61,751 nt of DNA, taken from CAVLDP01 sp963661945. GTDB taxonomy: Bacteria; Bacillota; Clostridia; Lachnospirales; Lachnospiraceae. Below, piece by piece: positions 50,852 through 58,386 of the stretch (positions are counted from its first letter, which is position 1; each line of letters starts with the position of its first letter). The notes under the pieces were generated by a model. That model was not told the DNA's origin, did not search any database, and was given only the letters and a program-made list of their open reading frames with translations. The position numbers and the translations under genes were made by a program. Location of the stretch: NCBI GenBank assembly GCA_963661945.1, contig CAVLDP010000011.1:1-61751 (forward strand), written 5' to 3'.

Positions 50852-50957
50852 TGTGGATAATGTGGATAAGCCTCTGGAAGACCGATAAAACAAGGCAAAA
50901 AAATCCACAATGAAAGGAGGATAATTCCAAGCCTTACATTGTGGATAAAGTGGATAA
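50852..50957. promoter_or_regulatory. DnaA-box cluster between murC and dnaD-like gene
   Basis: Perfect TTATCCACA boxes (as TGTGGATAA on plus) at 50852-50860, 50861-50869 and 50940-50948, plus AGTGGATAA at 50949-50957. The two pairs form 21-bp direct repeats ATTGTGGATAA(T/A)GTGGATAAG, differing in one base. A weaker box lies at 50901-50909. They sit upstream of a replication-initiation operon. An AT-rich unwinding region, dnaA or dnaN is not present here, so it is probably regulatory rather than oriC. Confidence 0.85.
50897..50945 (-). terminator. Terminator of murC built from DnaA-box arms
   Basis: On the minus strand, TCCACAATG and CATTGTGGA form a 9-bp perfect stem with an extended inner stem (AAGG/CCTT), then TTTTTTT. 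The left arm as transcribed overlaps the 50940-50948 DnaA box. Confidence 0.8.
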
Positions 50958-50960
50958 GAT

Positions 50961-52340
50961 TTATTTCAAAAGCGCTTCGCCGATATTAACCACATCTCCG
51001 GCACCCATAGTTATCAACAGGTCACCGTTCATAGAATTTTTTGATAAAAATTCTTCGATTTGGTCGAAGGATGGGAAATACAGACATTCGGTGCCACATT
51101 TCTCAACCTCCCTCTTCACATCAAGAGAGCTCACACCATAGATATCCGATTCTCTGGCAGCGTAGATATCCGCCAGGATAACCAGATCAGCCAGAGACAG
51201 AGCCTGACCGAAATCGGCTAGAAAGGCCTTGGTCCTGGTATAGGTGTGAGGCTGGAAGACGCAGACAATTCTGTCGTGTGGATAGTGCTTGGCTGCAGTG
51301 AGCGATGCACGAATTTCTGTAGGATGGTGGGCGTAATCATCAATAATGACAGCACCATTTGTGAGCTTGCCCTTGTATTGGAAGCGGCGGTTGGCGCCGG
51401 TGAACTTCCTTAGGCCTTCCTGAATGTGTTCATAGGAAATGCCCATCTCGAGGCAAACGGCAATAGCAGACAGCGAATTGGAGATATTGTGATCGCCAGG
51501 CACGTGAAGCTCGATGCGACCAAGAGACTGCCCATTTCTTACAGGAGTGAAGCTTGGAAAGCCCATCTCATTGTAGGTGATATCAATAGGATGAATATCG
51601 CAGTTATCTGTCATACCAAAGGTGATGGTCCGCGCAGATAAGCCCTCAGTCAGAGCGGCATAATCAGGTATCTCTCCATTTATAATGATTGCTCCATCTG
51701 CTGCAGTGTTAGCTGCGAACTTCCGGAAGGATGAGCGGACATCATCAAGATCCTTGAAGAAGTCCAGATGCTCGGCTTCTACATTTAAGATGATAGAATA
51801 CTTCGGATAGAAGGAAAGGAAGCTGTTGGTGTATTCACAGGCTTCTGTGACAAACAGGTCTGAGGAACCAACATGGATGTTGCTGCCAATCGCATTTAGA
51901 ATTCCACCAACAGAAATAGTAGGATCCTCGTCAGTCTCGAGGAGAATCTGACTAATCATAGAGGTTGTGGAAGTCTTGCCGTGAGTTCCTGAAACTGCAA
52001 TGGAGCGATTATAGTTCTCCATAAGCTGGCCGAGAAGCTCGGCGCGTGTCAGCATTGGCTTGCCGGTATCTTTTGCGGCCATGAATTCCTCATTGTCCTC
52101 ATGAATTGCAGCTGTATATACGAAGATATCAATATCAGATGTAACATTGCAGGCATCCTGCGGATAATGAATGATGGCTCCAAGGGATGAAAGATGATCT
52201 GTCAGGGCGGACTGCTTGTTGTCGGAGCCTGACACGGTGAAGCCTTTATCGAGCAGAATCTCGGCTAAGCCACTCATGCTTATGCCACCGATTCCTATAA
52301 AGTGCACATGCACTGGATGAAGATAGTCAACCTTATACAT
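50961..52340 (-). CDS. murC: UDP-N-acetylmuramate-L-alanine ligase
   Basis: 459 residues; AAGGAG precedes ATG 52340. It adds L-Ala to UDP-MurNAc, the first amino acid of peptidoglycan. Seen: HFIGIGGISMSGLAEILL (UDP-binding Rossmann), VSGTHGKTSTTSMI (ATP P-loop), EACEYTNSFL, NVEAEHLDFFKD, RRFQYKGK, and IDDYAHHPTEI, VFQPHTYTRTK. All three Mur ligase domains are complete. It is the first gene of the minus-strand group but has its own terminator before dnaD. Confidence 0.97.
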   Translation of the reverse strand: MYKVDYLHPVHVHFIGIGGISMSGLAEILLDKGFTVSGSDNKQSALTDHLSSLGAIIHYPQDACNVTSDIDIFVYTAAIHEDNEEFMAAKDTGKPMLTRAELLGQLMENYNRSIAVSGTHGKTSTTSMISQILLETDEDPTISVGGILNAIGSNIHVGSSDLFVTEACEYTNSFLSFYPKYSIILNVEAEHLDFFKDLDDVRSSFRKFAANTAADGAIIINGEIPDYAALTEGLSARTITFGMTDNCDIHPIDITYNEMGFPSFTPVRNGQSLGRIELHVPGDHNISNSLSAIAVCLEMGISYEHIQEGLRKFTGANRRFQYKGKLTNGAVIIDDYAHHPTEIRASLTAAKHYPHDRIVCVFQPHTYTRTKAFLADFGQALSLADLVILADIYAARESDIYGVSSLDVKREVEKCGTECLYFPSFDQIEEFLSKNSMNGDLLITMGAGDVVNIGEALLK

Positions 52341-52381
52341 GGAAAATTACTCCTTATTTATATGTCTTTGAACCTTATCCT

Positions 52382-52409
52382 ATTATATACGCTTCTTGCC
52401 TTTTTTCAA
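52382..52409 (-). promoter_or_regulatory. Sigma-A promoter of murC
   Basis: Minus strand TTGAAA (52409-52404), 16-bp spacer, perfect TATAAT (52387-52382), about 40 nt before ATG 52340. Confidence 0.65.
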
Positions 52410-52581
52410 TTGACATTTCTTATTATTATCTGTGAAATGAAGCCTCTTCGAAATGATCACACAAGATTAGGTCGGTTAGGATGCTTTTTGGTGGAATTCA
52501 CCAAATGAGAAATGATGAATATGGTCATAAGTTACAAAAAGAGACGCCTTTTTGTTTTCGTATTGACGGCTTATGAAAAAA
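52410..52581. other. Intergenic region between murC promoter and maltodextrin operators
   Basis: Part of the 337-nt gap 52341-52677. No gene is supported. It holds a near-perfect palindrome TTGGTGGAATTCACCAA (52488-52504), a possible operator, and a TTGACG (52563-52568) that could be a -35 for the downstream operon, with no good -10 at 17 bp. Confidence 0.4.
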
Positions 52582-52630
52582 TGTGGTAACGTTATCACAT
52601 AATCTGAAAACGGTTTCAGAAATCGTTTCC
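52582..52630 (+). promoter_or_regulatory. Triple LacI-type operator of the maltodextrin operon
   Basis: Three CG-centred palindromes: TGTGGTAACGTTATCACA (52582-52599, one mismatch), TCTGAAAACGGTTTCAGA (52603-52620, perfect arms) and GAAATCGTTTCC (52619-52630, half-conserved). They lie between a possible -35/-10 (TTGACG; CATAAT 52598-52603) and ATG 52678. The LacI gene downstream is the likely binder; CcpA is an alternative for one site. Confidence 0.75.
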
Positions 52631-52677
52631 AGATGAAAGCCAAAAAGGTGAGTTTATAAAAAATGGAGGGAACTAAA

Positions 52678-53982
52678 ATGAAAAAACGTGTTTTAGCGCT
52701 CCTGACTGTTGCATGTATGGGAATTGCATGCTTCGCAGGATGTGGCAACAGCGGTGACTCAAGCGAAGGCTCAAGCTCCGCTGCATCAGGATCAGTATAC
52801 TGGCTGAACTTCAAGCCAGAGGCTGACGAGGCTCTACAGGCAATTGCTCAGACTTACACCGAGGAAACTGGTGTAGAGGTTAAGGTTCTGACAGCTGCTG
52901 AGGGTAACTATGAGTCAACTCTTACAGCAGAGATGGATAAGTCTTCAGCACCTACCCTTTTCGTTATTGGTAATCAGGCTTCTGTAGATACTTGGGGAGA
53001 ATATGCAATCGACCTGAAGGGTACAGACGTTTACAACGAGCTGACAACAGACGACTTCACACTCTATGATGCAGACGACAGAGCAGTTTCAATTGGTTAC
53101 TGCTACGAGTCATTCGGTATCATCACAAACACCAAGCTTCTTGCTGATGCTGGTTACACATTAGATGATATTACTGATTTCGATTCTCTGAAGGCTGTTG
53201 CTGATGACATTCATGCAAGAGCTGATGAGCTTGGATTCGATGCATTTACTTCAGCTGGTATGGATGATTCTTCATCATGGAGATTCTCTGGTCACTTAGC
53301 TAACATGCCTCTCTACTATGAGGAGCAGGCTGATGGTTGGACAGAGTGCCCATCAGAGCTTAAGGGAACTTACTTAGATCTCTACAAGAACATCTGGGAT
53401 CTCTACATCACAGATTCAGCTGTAGATGCTTCTACTCTTGCTACTGGCGGATATGACGCTGAGGCAGAGTTCAAGAATGGTGAGGCAGTATTCTATCAGA
53501 ATGGTTCTTGGGAGTATTCAGCTCTTTCTGAGAACTGGTCAGATGATGAGATGGCTATGATTCCTATCTACTGTGGTGCTGAAGGCGAAGAAAATGCCGG
53601 CCTTTGCTCTGGTACAGAGAACTGCTGGGCAGTTAACGCTAACGCTTCTGAAGAAGATCAGCAGGCAACACTTGACTTCATGTATTGGTTAGTAACTTCT
53701 GAGGCAGGTACTCAGATGATGGCTGAGCAGTTCGGTGAGATTCCTTACAAGCAGGCTGCTGAGAACAACAATGTATTCTTCAAGAATGCACAGCAGTACA
53801 TGGATGAAGGTAAGTACACTGTAGATTGGGCATTCAACTACACTCCAAACGTAGATGATTGGAGAGCAGGTCTTGTTGCAGCAATGAACCAGTACGACGC
53901 AGGTACAGGCTCATGGGATGATGTAGTAACCGCATTCGTTGGTGGATGGGCTACTCAGTACCAGGCTGCTTACGGTAACTAA
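52678..53982 (+). CDS. Maltodextrin-type ABC transporter substrate-binding lipoprotein
   Basis: 434 residues from ATG 52678 (GGAGGG upstream; ATG 52663 is rejected). Seen: lipoprotein signal with lipobox FAGC and Cys22, Ser/Gly linker, then a family 1 sugar-binding fold: VYWLNFKPEADEALQAIAQTYTEETGVEVKV, APTLFVIGNQASVDTW, YCYESFGIITNTKLLADAGY, KNGEAVFYQNGSWEYSA and QFGEIPYKQAAENN. Rich in aromatic residues near the cleft. Together with the permeases, malQ and the phosphorylase downstream, maltodextrin is the probable ligand. The ATPase (MsmX/MalK) must be shared and lies elsewhere. Confidence 0.9.
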   Translation: MKKRVLALLTVACMGIACFAGCGNSGDSSEGSSSAASGSVYWLNFKPEADEALQAIAQTYTEETGVEVKVLTAAEGNYESTLTAEMDKSSAPTLFVIGNQASVDTWGEYAIDLKGTDVYNELTTDDFTLYDADDRAVSIGYCYESFGIITNTKLLADAGYTLDDITDFDSLKAVADDIHARADELGFDAFTSAGMDDSSSWRFSGHLANMPLYYEEQADGWTECPSELKGTYLDLYKNIWDLYITDSAVDASTLATGGYDAEAEFKNGEAVFYQNGSWEYSALSENWSDDEMAMIPIYCGAEGEENAGLCSGTENCWAVNANASEEDQQATLDFMYWLVTSEAGTQMMAEQFGEIPYKQAAENNNVFFKNAQQYMDEGKYTVDWAFNYTPNVDDWRAGLVAAMNQYDAGTGSWDDVVTAFVGGWATQYQAAYGN

Positions 53983-54041
53983 TTAATCTAGAATCCTTCG
54001 TGAAGTCTAGCGACTTTGCACAAACAAAAATGTAATTCATG

Positions 54042-54066
54042 GGGCGGGAGGCAGCGCTTCTCGCCC
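54042..54066 (+). other. Intercistronic hairpin after the binding-protein gene
   Basis: GGGCGGGAG / CTTCTCGCCC imperfect stem (with G-T pairs) and a small loop, followed by weak ATAATTTT. It may stabilise the upstream mRNA and reduce read-through, giving more binding protein than permease. Confidence 0.5.
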
Positions 54067-54095
54067 TATAATTTTGAAATTTATAGGGAGTAATT

Positions 54096-55016
54096 ATGGC
54101 TAAGAAGAAGAAAAATGATGTCAAATCAGTAAATTCTAATATGATTACACGCCCAATCAGAAAATGCTTTCCGCTCTTTCTACTTCCAACAATTGCGGCA
54201 TTCTGTATCGGCTTCATTTATCCATTTCTGAAGGGAATTTATCTGTCCTTCTGTGAATTTAAGACGACTTCAAATGCTCACTTTGTAGGATTTAGCAACT
54301 ATGTGAAGGCAGTTCAGGATGCTACATTCTTACATTCATTTTGGTACACCGCATTGTATGCTGTAGTATCACTTGTATTAATTAATGTGCTTGCATTTTT
54401 CCTGGCATATCTATTAACTCAGGGAATCAAGGGAACAAATATTTTCCGTACAGTATTCTTTATGCCTAACCTGATTGGTGGAATTGTATTGGGTTACATA
54501 TGGAGTATGATTTTTGATGGTATCTTGAGCCGCTATGGAACCTCCATTCTCTTGGAGACAAAATATGGTTTCTGGGGCTTGATTATTCTGATGTGCTGGC
54601 AGCAGATCGGATATATGATGATTATTTACATTGCAGGTTTACAGGCTGTGCCTGAAGACATGATAGAAGCAGCGTTGATTGATGGTGCTACCAGATGGCA
54701 GACACTGATTCATGTGACGATTCCTAATATGATGTCATCTTTCACAATTTGTATGTTCCTGTCACTAACTAATGGATTCAAACTGTTTGACCAGAACTTG
54801 GCACTGACCGGTGGTCAGCCATTCGTATGGCAAGCAGATGGTACGAGTGTTCGAACCACAGAAATGATGGCTCTGAACATCTACAATACATTCTATGGAC
54901 AAAATACTTCCGCTCGAGGTGTGGCTCAGGCCAAGGCGGTCATCTTCTTCGTGTTGGTAGCAGCTCTGTCCTTAATCCAGTTGAGGGCAACTAGATCCAA
55001 GGAGGTGCAGCAGTAA
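54096..55016 (+). CDS. Sugar ABC transporter permease, MalF-type
   Basis: 306 residues; AGGGAG precedes ATG 54096. Seen: a cationic N-terminus, six hydrophobic segments, YLSFCEFKTTSNAHFVGFSNYVKAV loop, and the EAA coupling loop DMIEAALIDGATRWQTLIHVTIPNM. Known: pairs with a MalG-type subunit. It shares one base with the next gene (TAATG). Confidence 0.9.
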   Translation: MAKKKKNDVKSVNSNMITRPIRKCFPLFLLPTIAAFCIGFIYPFLKGIYLSFCEFKTTSNAHFVGFSNYVKAVQDATFLHSFWYTALYAVVSLVLINVLAFFLAYLLTQGIKGTNIFRTVFFMPNLIGGIVLGYIWSMIFDGILSRYGTSILLETKYGFWGLIILMCWQQIGYMMIIYIAGLQAVPEDMIEAALIDGATRWQTLIHVTIPNMMSSFTICMFLSLTNGFKLFDQNLALTGGQPFVWQADGTSVRTTEMMALNIYNTFYGQNTSARGVAQAKAVIFFVLVAALSLIQLRATRSKEVQQ

Positions 55017-55867
55017 TGAAAGAAATGAGCGCAAGATCAAAGAAGGGAATTCTTATTACAATCGTTCTGGCAATTATCGCTATTGTATATGTGATGCCTA
55101 TTTTTCTGGTTGTCATGAATTCCTTCAAGCTAAACACTTTTGTTAAGACGGATACCTTTGGTTGGCCAAGCGGCGAATCTTTTGCAGGTTGGGCTAACTA
55201 TATCAAGGGATTTACCTTCGGTAATTATCCATTTCTTAAATCAGTAGGTTACAGTATTTTGATTACTGTCCTTTCGACAGCACTCATTCTGCTTTGTACA
55301 TCCATGGCAGCATGGTATGTAACCAGAGTAAACAGCAAATTCTGTAAGTTTTGTTACTATTTATTCGTATTCTCTATGGTAGTTCCTTTCCAGATGGTTA
55401 TGTTCACTCTGTCTAAGACGGCAGATACACTTCATCTGAATACTCCATGGACGATACCGATTGTCTACCTGGGATTCGGCGCAGGACTTGCATCCTTCAT
55501 GTTTGTAGGATTTGTGAAGACTCTGCCACTTGAGATTGAAGAAGCTGCAGCAATTGATGGCTGCGGACCAATTAGAACATACTTCTTAGTAGTGTTCCCA
55601 ATGCTCAAGCCAACCATGATTTCTGTAGGTATTCTGGAAATTATGTGGATTTGGAACGATTATCTGTTGCCATATCTGGTACTGGATCGTACAGAGTACA
55701 TGACAATTCCAATTCATATTCAGTTCCTGCAGGGAAGCTATGGCTCTGTTGACCTGGGTGCAATTATGGCGCTGATTACCTTGAGTATTATCCCTGTGAT
55801 TGTATTCTATCTGACTTGTCAGAAGCACATCATCAAGGGCGTTGCTGCAGGAGCAGTTAAGGGTTAA
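55016..55867 (+). CDS. Sugar ABC transporter permease, MalG-type
   Basis: 283 residues; GGAGG lies upstream within malF. Seen: N-terminal membrane segment, VMNSFKLNTFVKTDTFGWP, and the EAA loop PLEIEEAAAIDGCGPIRTYFLVVFPMLKP; the C-terminal QKHIIKGVAAGAVKG tail typical of MalG-like proteins contacts the ATPase. Translationally coupled to the previous permease. Confidence 0.92.
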   Translation: MKEMSARSKKGILITIVLAIIAIVYVMPIFLVVMNSFKLNTFVKTDTFGWPSGESFAGWANYIKGFTFGNYPFLKSVGYSILITVLSTALILLCTSMAAWYVTRVNSKFCKFCYYLFVFSMVVPFQMVMFTLSKTADTLHLNTPWTIPIVYLGFGAGLASFMFVGFVKTLPLEIEEAAAIDGCGPIRTYFLVVFPMLKPTMISVGILEIMWIWNDYLLPYLVLDRTEYMTIPIHIQFLQGSYGSVDLGAIMALITLSIIPVIVFYLTCQKHIIKGVAAGAVKG

Positions 55868-55869
55868 AA

Positions 55870-56883
55870 ATGGTTACAATTAAGGATATTGCGGCTAAGA
55901 GCGGTGTATCTGTAAGCACGGTGTCTCGCGTCATCAATAATCACCCCTATGTGAAGGATGACGTGAGAGCCAAGGTGCTGAAGGTGATTGAGGAAGAACA
56001 TTTCGTGCCTCACGAAGGCGCTGCTTCTCTGGCCAAGACACCGGAAAACTCCATAGGTCTTATCTTCAGAGGTATGGGCAATATCTTCTTCGGCGAGATG
56101 CTACCGCTTCTGGAGCGGAGAATTCGAGCAGAGGGCTATACCTGCGTTATTCATCAGATTACGACGAAAGAAGATGAGCTTCAGGCTGCAGCTACGCTTG
56201 CGAAGAGCCGTCGCCTGAGCGGAATCATTCTCCTGGGTGGTAAGTTCAACTATACCGATGAGGATATCGCCAGTGTTGGCGTGCCTTGCATCTGCTGCAC
56301 TTACGCGAACGCCTTTGGCACCATGGAGAAGCACCGCATTTCTTCTGTCTGTATCAATGACAAGGAAGAGGCCAAGAAGGCTGTGAAGCATCTCTATGAG
56401 AATGGCCACAGAAAGATTGCAATTGTTCTTCCGACAATCAGCGATCAATCCATCGCGGAGCTTCGTTTTCAAGGCTTTATTGATGCCTATCGAGAGCTTG
56501 ATCTTAAGCTGGATACGAATCTCATCGTGGAGACTGGTAACTATTCCATGGAGAGCGCCTATGCAGAGGTGAAGAAATGGCTTGCAACTGAGCCAGACTT
56601 TACGGCACTTTTTGCAATATCCGATACAATCGCTATGGCATCCATCAAGGCAATGTCAGAAAATGGACTTTCTGTTCCAGATGACAGATCTGTTATTGCA
56701 ATTGATGGTATTGAACTTAGCAGATTTGCTCTGCCGACACTTACTACTTTGGTGCAACCAAAGGAAGAAATGGCAGATGAGACGATAGAACTCTTGCACA
56801 ATATGATTCAGGGAAAGAGCAGAGGCCATCATGTAGATGTGCCGACGATTCTTCGATTGGGTGATAGTGTGAGAAGTATATAG
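55870..56883 (+). CDS. LacI-family transcriptional regulator
   Basis: 337 residues, starting 2 nt after the permease stop; AAGGG serves as RBS. Seen: HTH MVTIKDIAAKSGVSVSTVSRVINN (residues 1-24), hinge helix HEGAASLAKT, then a periplasmic-binding-like effector domain with IGLIFRGMGNIFFGEMLP, ISSVCINDKEEAKKAVKHLYENGHRKIAIV and VIAIDGIELSRFALPTLTTL. Likely binds the three operators at 52582-52630 and senses maltose, maltodextrin or a phosphorylated sugar. Autoregulation follows from its place inside the operon. Confidence 0.93.
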   Translation: MVTIKDIAAKSGVSVSTVSRVINNHPYVKDDVRAKVLKVIEEEHFVPHEGAASLAKTPENSIGLIFRGMGNIFFGEMLPLLERRIRAEGYTCVIHQITTKEDELQAAATLAKSRRLSGIILLGGKFNYTDEDIASVGVPCICCTYANAFGTMEKHRISSVCINDKEEAKKAVKHLYENGHRKIAIVLPTISDQSIAELRFQGFIDAYRELDLKLDTNLIVETGNYSMESAYAEVKKWLATEPDFTALFAISDTIAMASIKAMSENGLSVPDDRSVIAIDGIELSRFALPTLTTLVQPKEEMADETIELLHNMIQGKSRGHHVDVPTILRLGDSVRSI

Positions 56884-56893
56884 GAGCAGAGAA

Positions 56894-58384
56894 ATGAGAA
56901 CAAGTGGAATTTTACTTCCTATATTTAGCTTGCCGAGCAAGTATGGAATTGGCTGCTTCAGCAAGGAAGCATATGAATTTGTAGATTTCCTGGTTGAAGC
57001 CAAGCAGACCTATTGGCAACTATTGCCACTTGGACCAACATCCTATGGAGATTCTCCATATCAGTCCTTCTCGACCTTTGCTGGCAATCCTTATTTCATT
57101 GATTTGGAGGAGCTAATTGCCCAGGGACTTCTGACAGTAGATGAGGTCGAGGCAGTAGATTTTGGCCAGGAAGCAATTGCGGTAGATTATGGAACCTTGT
57201 ATAAGAATCGTTTTCCAATTCTTCGCAAGGCTTATGAGAGATCAAAGCACAAGGAGACGAAGGAATATCAGGCCTTCCTCGAGGAGAATGCGCACTGGAT
57301 TTCTGATTACGCCCTCTATATGGCTGTAAAGAAGAGCTTCGATGATGTGAGCTTCGATCAGTGGGATGATGATATTCGTCTGAGACAGCCGGTTGCAATG
57401 AAGGCATACTCTGAGAAATATGCAGACGATGTAGATTTCTACAAGTATCTGCAGTTTGAATTCTTCCGTCAGTGGAAGAAGCTGAAGGCTTACGCAAATG
57501 AAAAGGGCGTGAAATTCATCGGAGATATTCCAATCTACGTAAGCTTTGACAGTTCGGATGCTTGGGCTAATCCAGAGCTATTCGAATTGGACGAGGATGT
57601 AAGACTGATCTCTGTCGCTGGTTGCCCTCCAGATGGCTTCTCAGCAGATGGACAGCTTTGGGGCAATCCGATTTATCGCTGGAGCTATCATAAGAAGACA
57701 AACTATGAGTGGTGGAATCAGCGTATGGCTAAGTGCAAGGAGCTCTATGATGTGATTCGAATTGATCATTTCAGAGGCTTCGATGAGTTCTATAGCATTC
57801 CAGCTGGCTCTGTGAATGCCCGCCGTGGCAAATGGGTCAAGGGACCAGGAATGGACTTATTTAATGGCATGAAGGCTACACTTGAGGGTGTAGATATCAT
57901 TGCCGAGGATCTTGGGTTTATGACGGATTCGGTTAGGAAACTGGTGAAAGACAGCGGGTTCCCTAATATGAAGATTCTCGAATTTGCCTTTGATACAAGA
58001 GACAGTGGCAGCAGCAATGATTATCTGCCACATAATTATGAGAGAAATTGCGTCGTCTACACAGGAACTCATGACAATGAGACGATGATGGGATGGCTGG
58101 GAGAGATTTCTCGTGCAGAGTACAAGATGGTACAGGATTATACCAATTATTATGGTCAGAGCGATGAAGAGCTTGTGGATCAGGTGATTCGCTTAGGACA
58201 GGCTTCTGTAGCTAATACCTGTATTATACCAATGCAAGACTATTTGCATCTGGACAATTGGGCCAGGATAAATACGCCTTCTACATTGGGCGGAAACTGG
58301 CAGTGGCGCTTGGAGGAAGGCCAGATTGATAGAAAGCTGGCTGAGCACATAGGAAAGATGACCGCCTTATATGGCAGGGGATAG
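56894..58384 (+). CDS. malQ: 4-alpha-glucanotransferase (amylomaltase)
   Basis: 496 residues, GH77. It moves glucan segments between maltodextrins. Seen: RTSGILLPIFSLPSKYGIGCF, LPLGPTSYGDSPYQSFSTFAGNPYFIDLE, KFIGDIPIYVSFDSSDAWANPELFELD, VAGCPPDGFSADGQLWGNP, YDVIRIDHFRGFDEF (catalytic Asp in RIDHFRGF), DIIAEDLGFMTDSV (acid/base Glu) and VVYTGTHDNETMMGW. Usual GH77 length of about 500. RBS GGAG, 10 nt after the LacI gene. Confidence 0.96.
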   Translation: MRTSGILLPIFSLPSKYGIGCFSKEAYEFVDFLVEAKQTYWQLLPLGPTSYGDSPYQSFSTFAGNPYFIDLEELIAQGLLTVDEVEAVDFGQEAIAVDYGTLYKNRFPILRKAYERSKHKETKEYQAFLEENAHWISDYALYMAVKKSFDDVSFDQWDDDIRLRQPVAMKAYSEKYADDVDFYKYLQFEFFRQWKKLKAYANEKGVKFIGDIPIYVSFDSSDAWANPELFELDEDVRLISVAGCPPDGFSADGQLWGNPIYRWSYHKKTNYEWWNQRMAKCKELYDVIRIDHFRGFDEFYSIPAGSVNARRGKWVKGPGMDLFNGMKATLEGVDIIAEDLGFMTDSVRKLVKDSGFPNMKILEFAFDTRDSGSSNDYLPHNYERNCVVYTGTHDNETMMGWLGEISRAEYKMVQDYTNYYGQSDEELVDQVIRLGQASVANTCIIPMQDYLHLDNWARINTPSTLGGNWQWRLEEGQIDRKLAEHIGKMTALYGRG

Positions 58385-58386
58385 GT

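Noticed and set aside
50852..50957. Chromosomal replication origin
   Set aside because: DnaA boxes are present, but dnaA, dnaN, an AT-rich unwinding region and a gidA/rpmH context are missing; a regulatory cluster is more likely.
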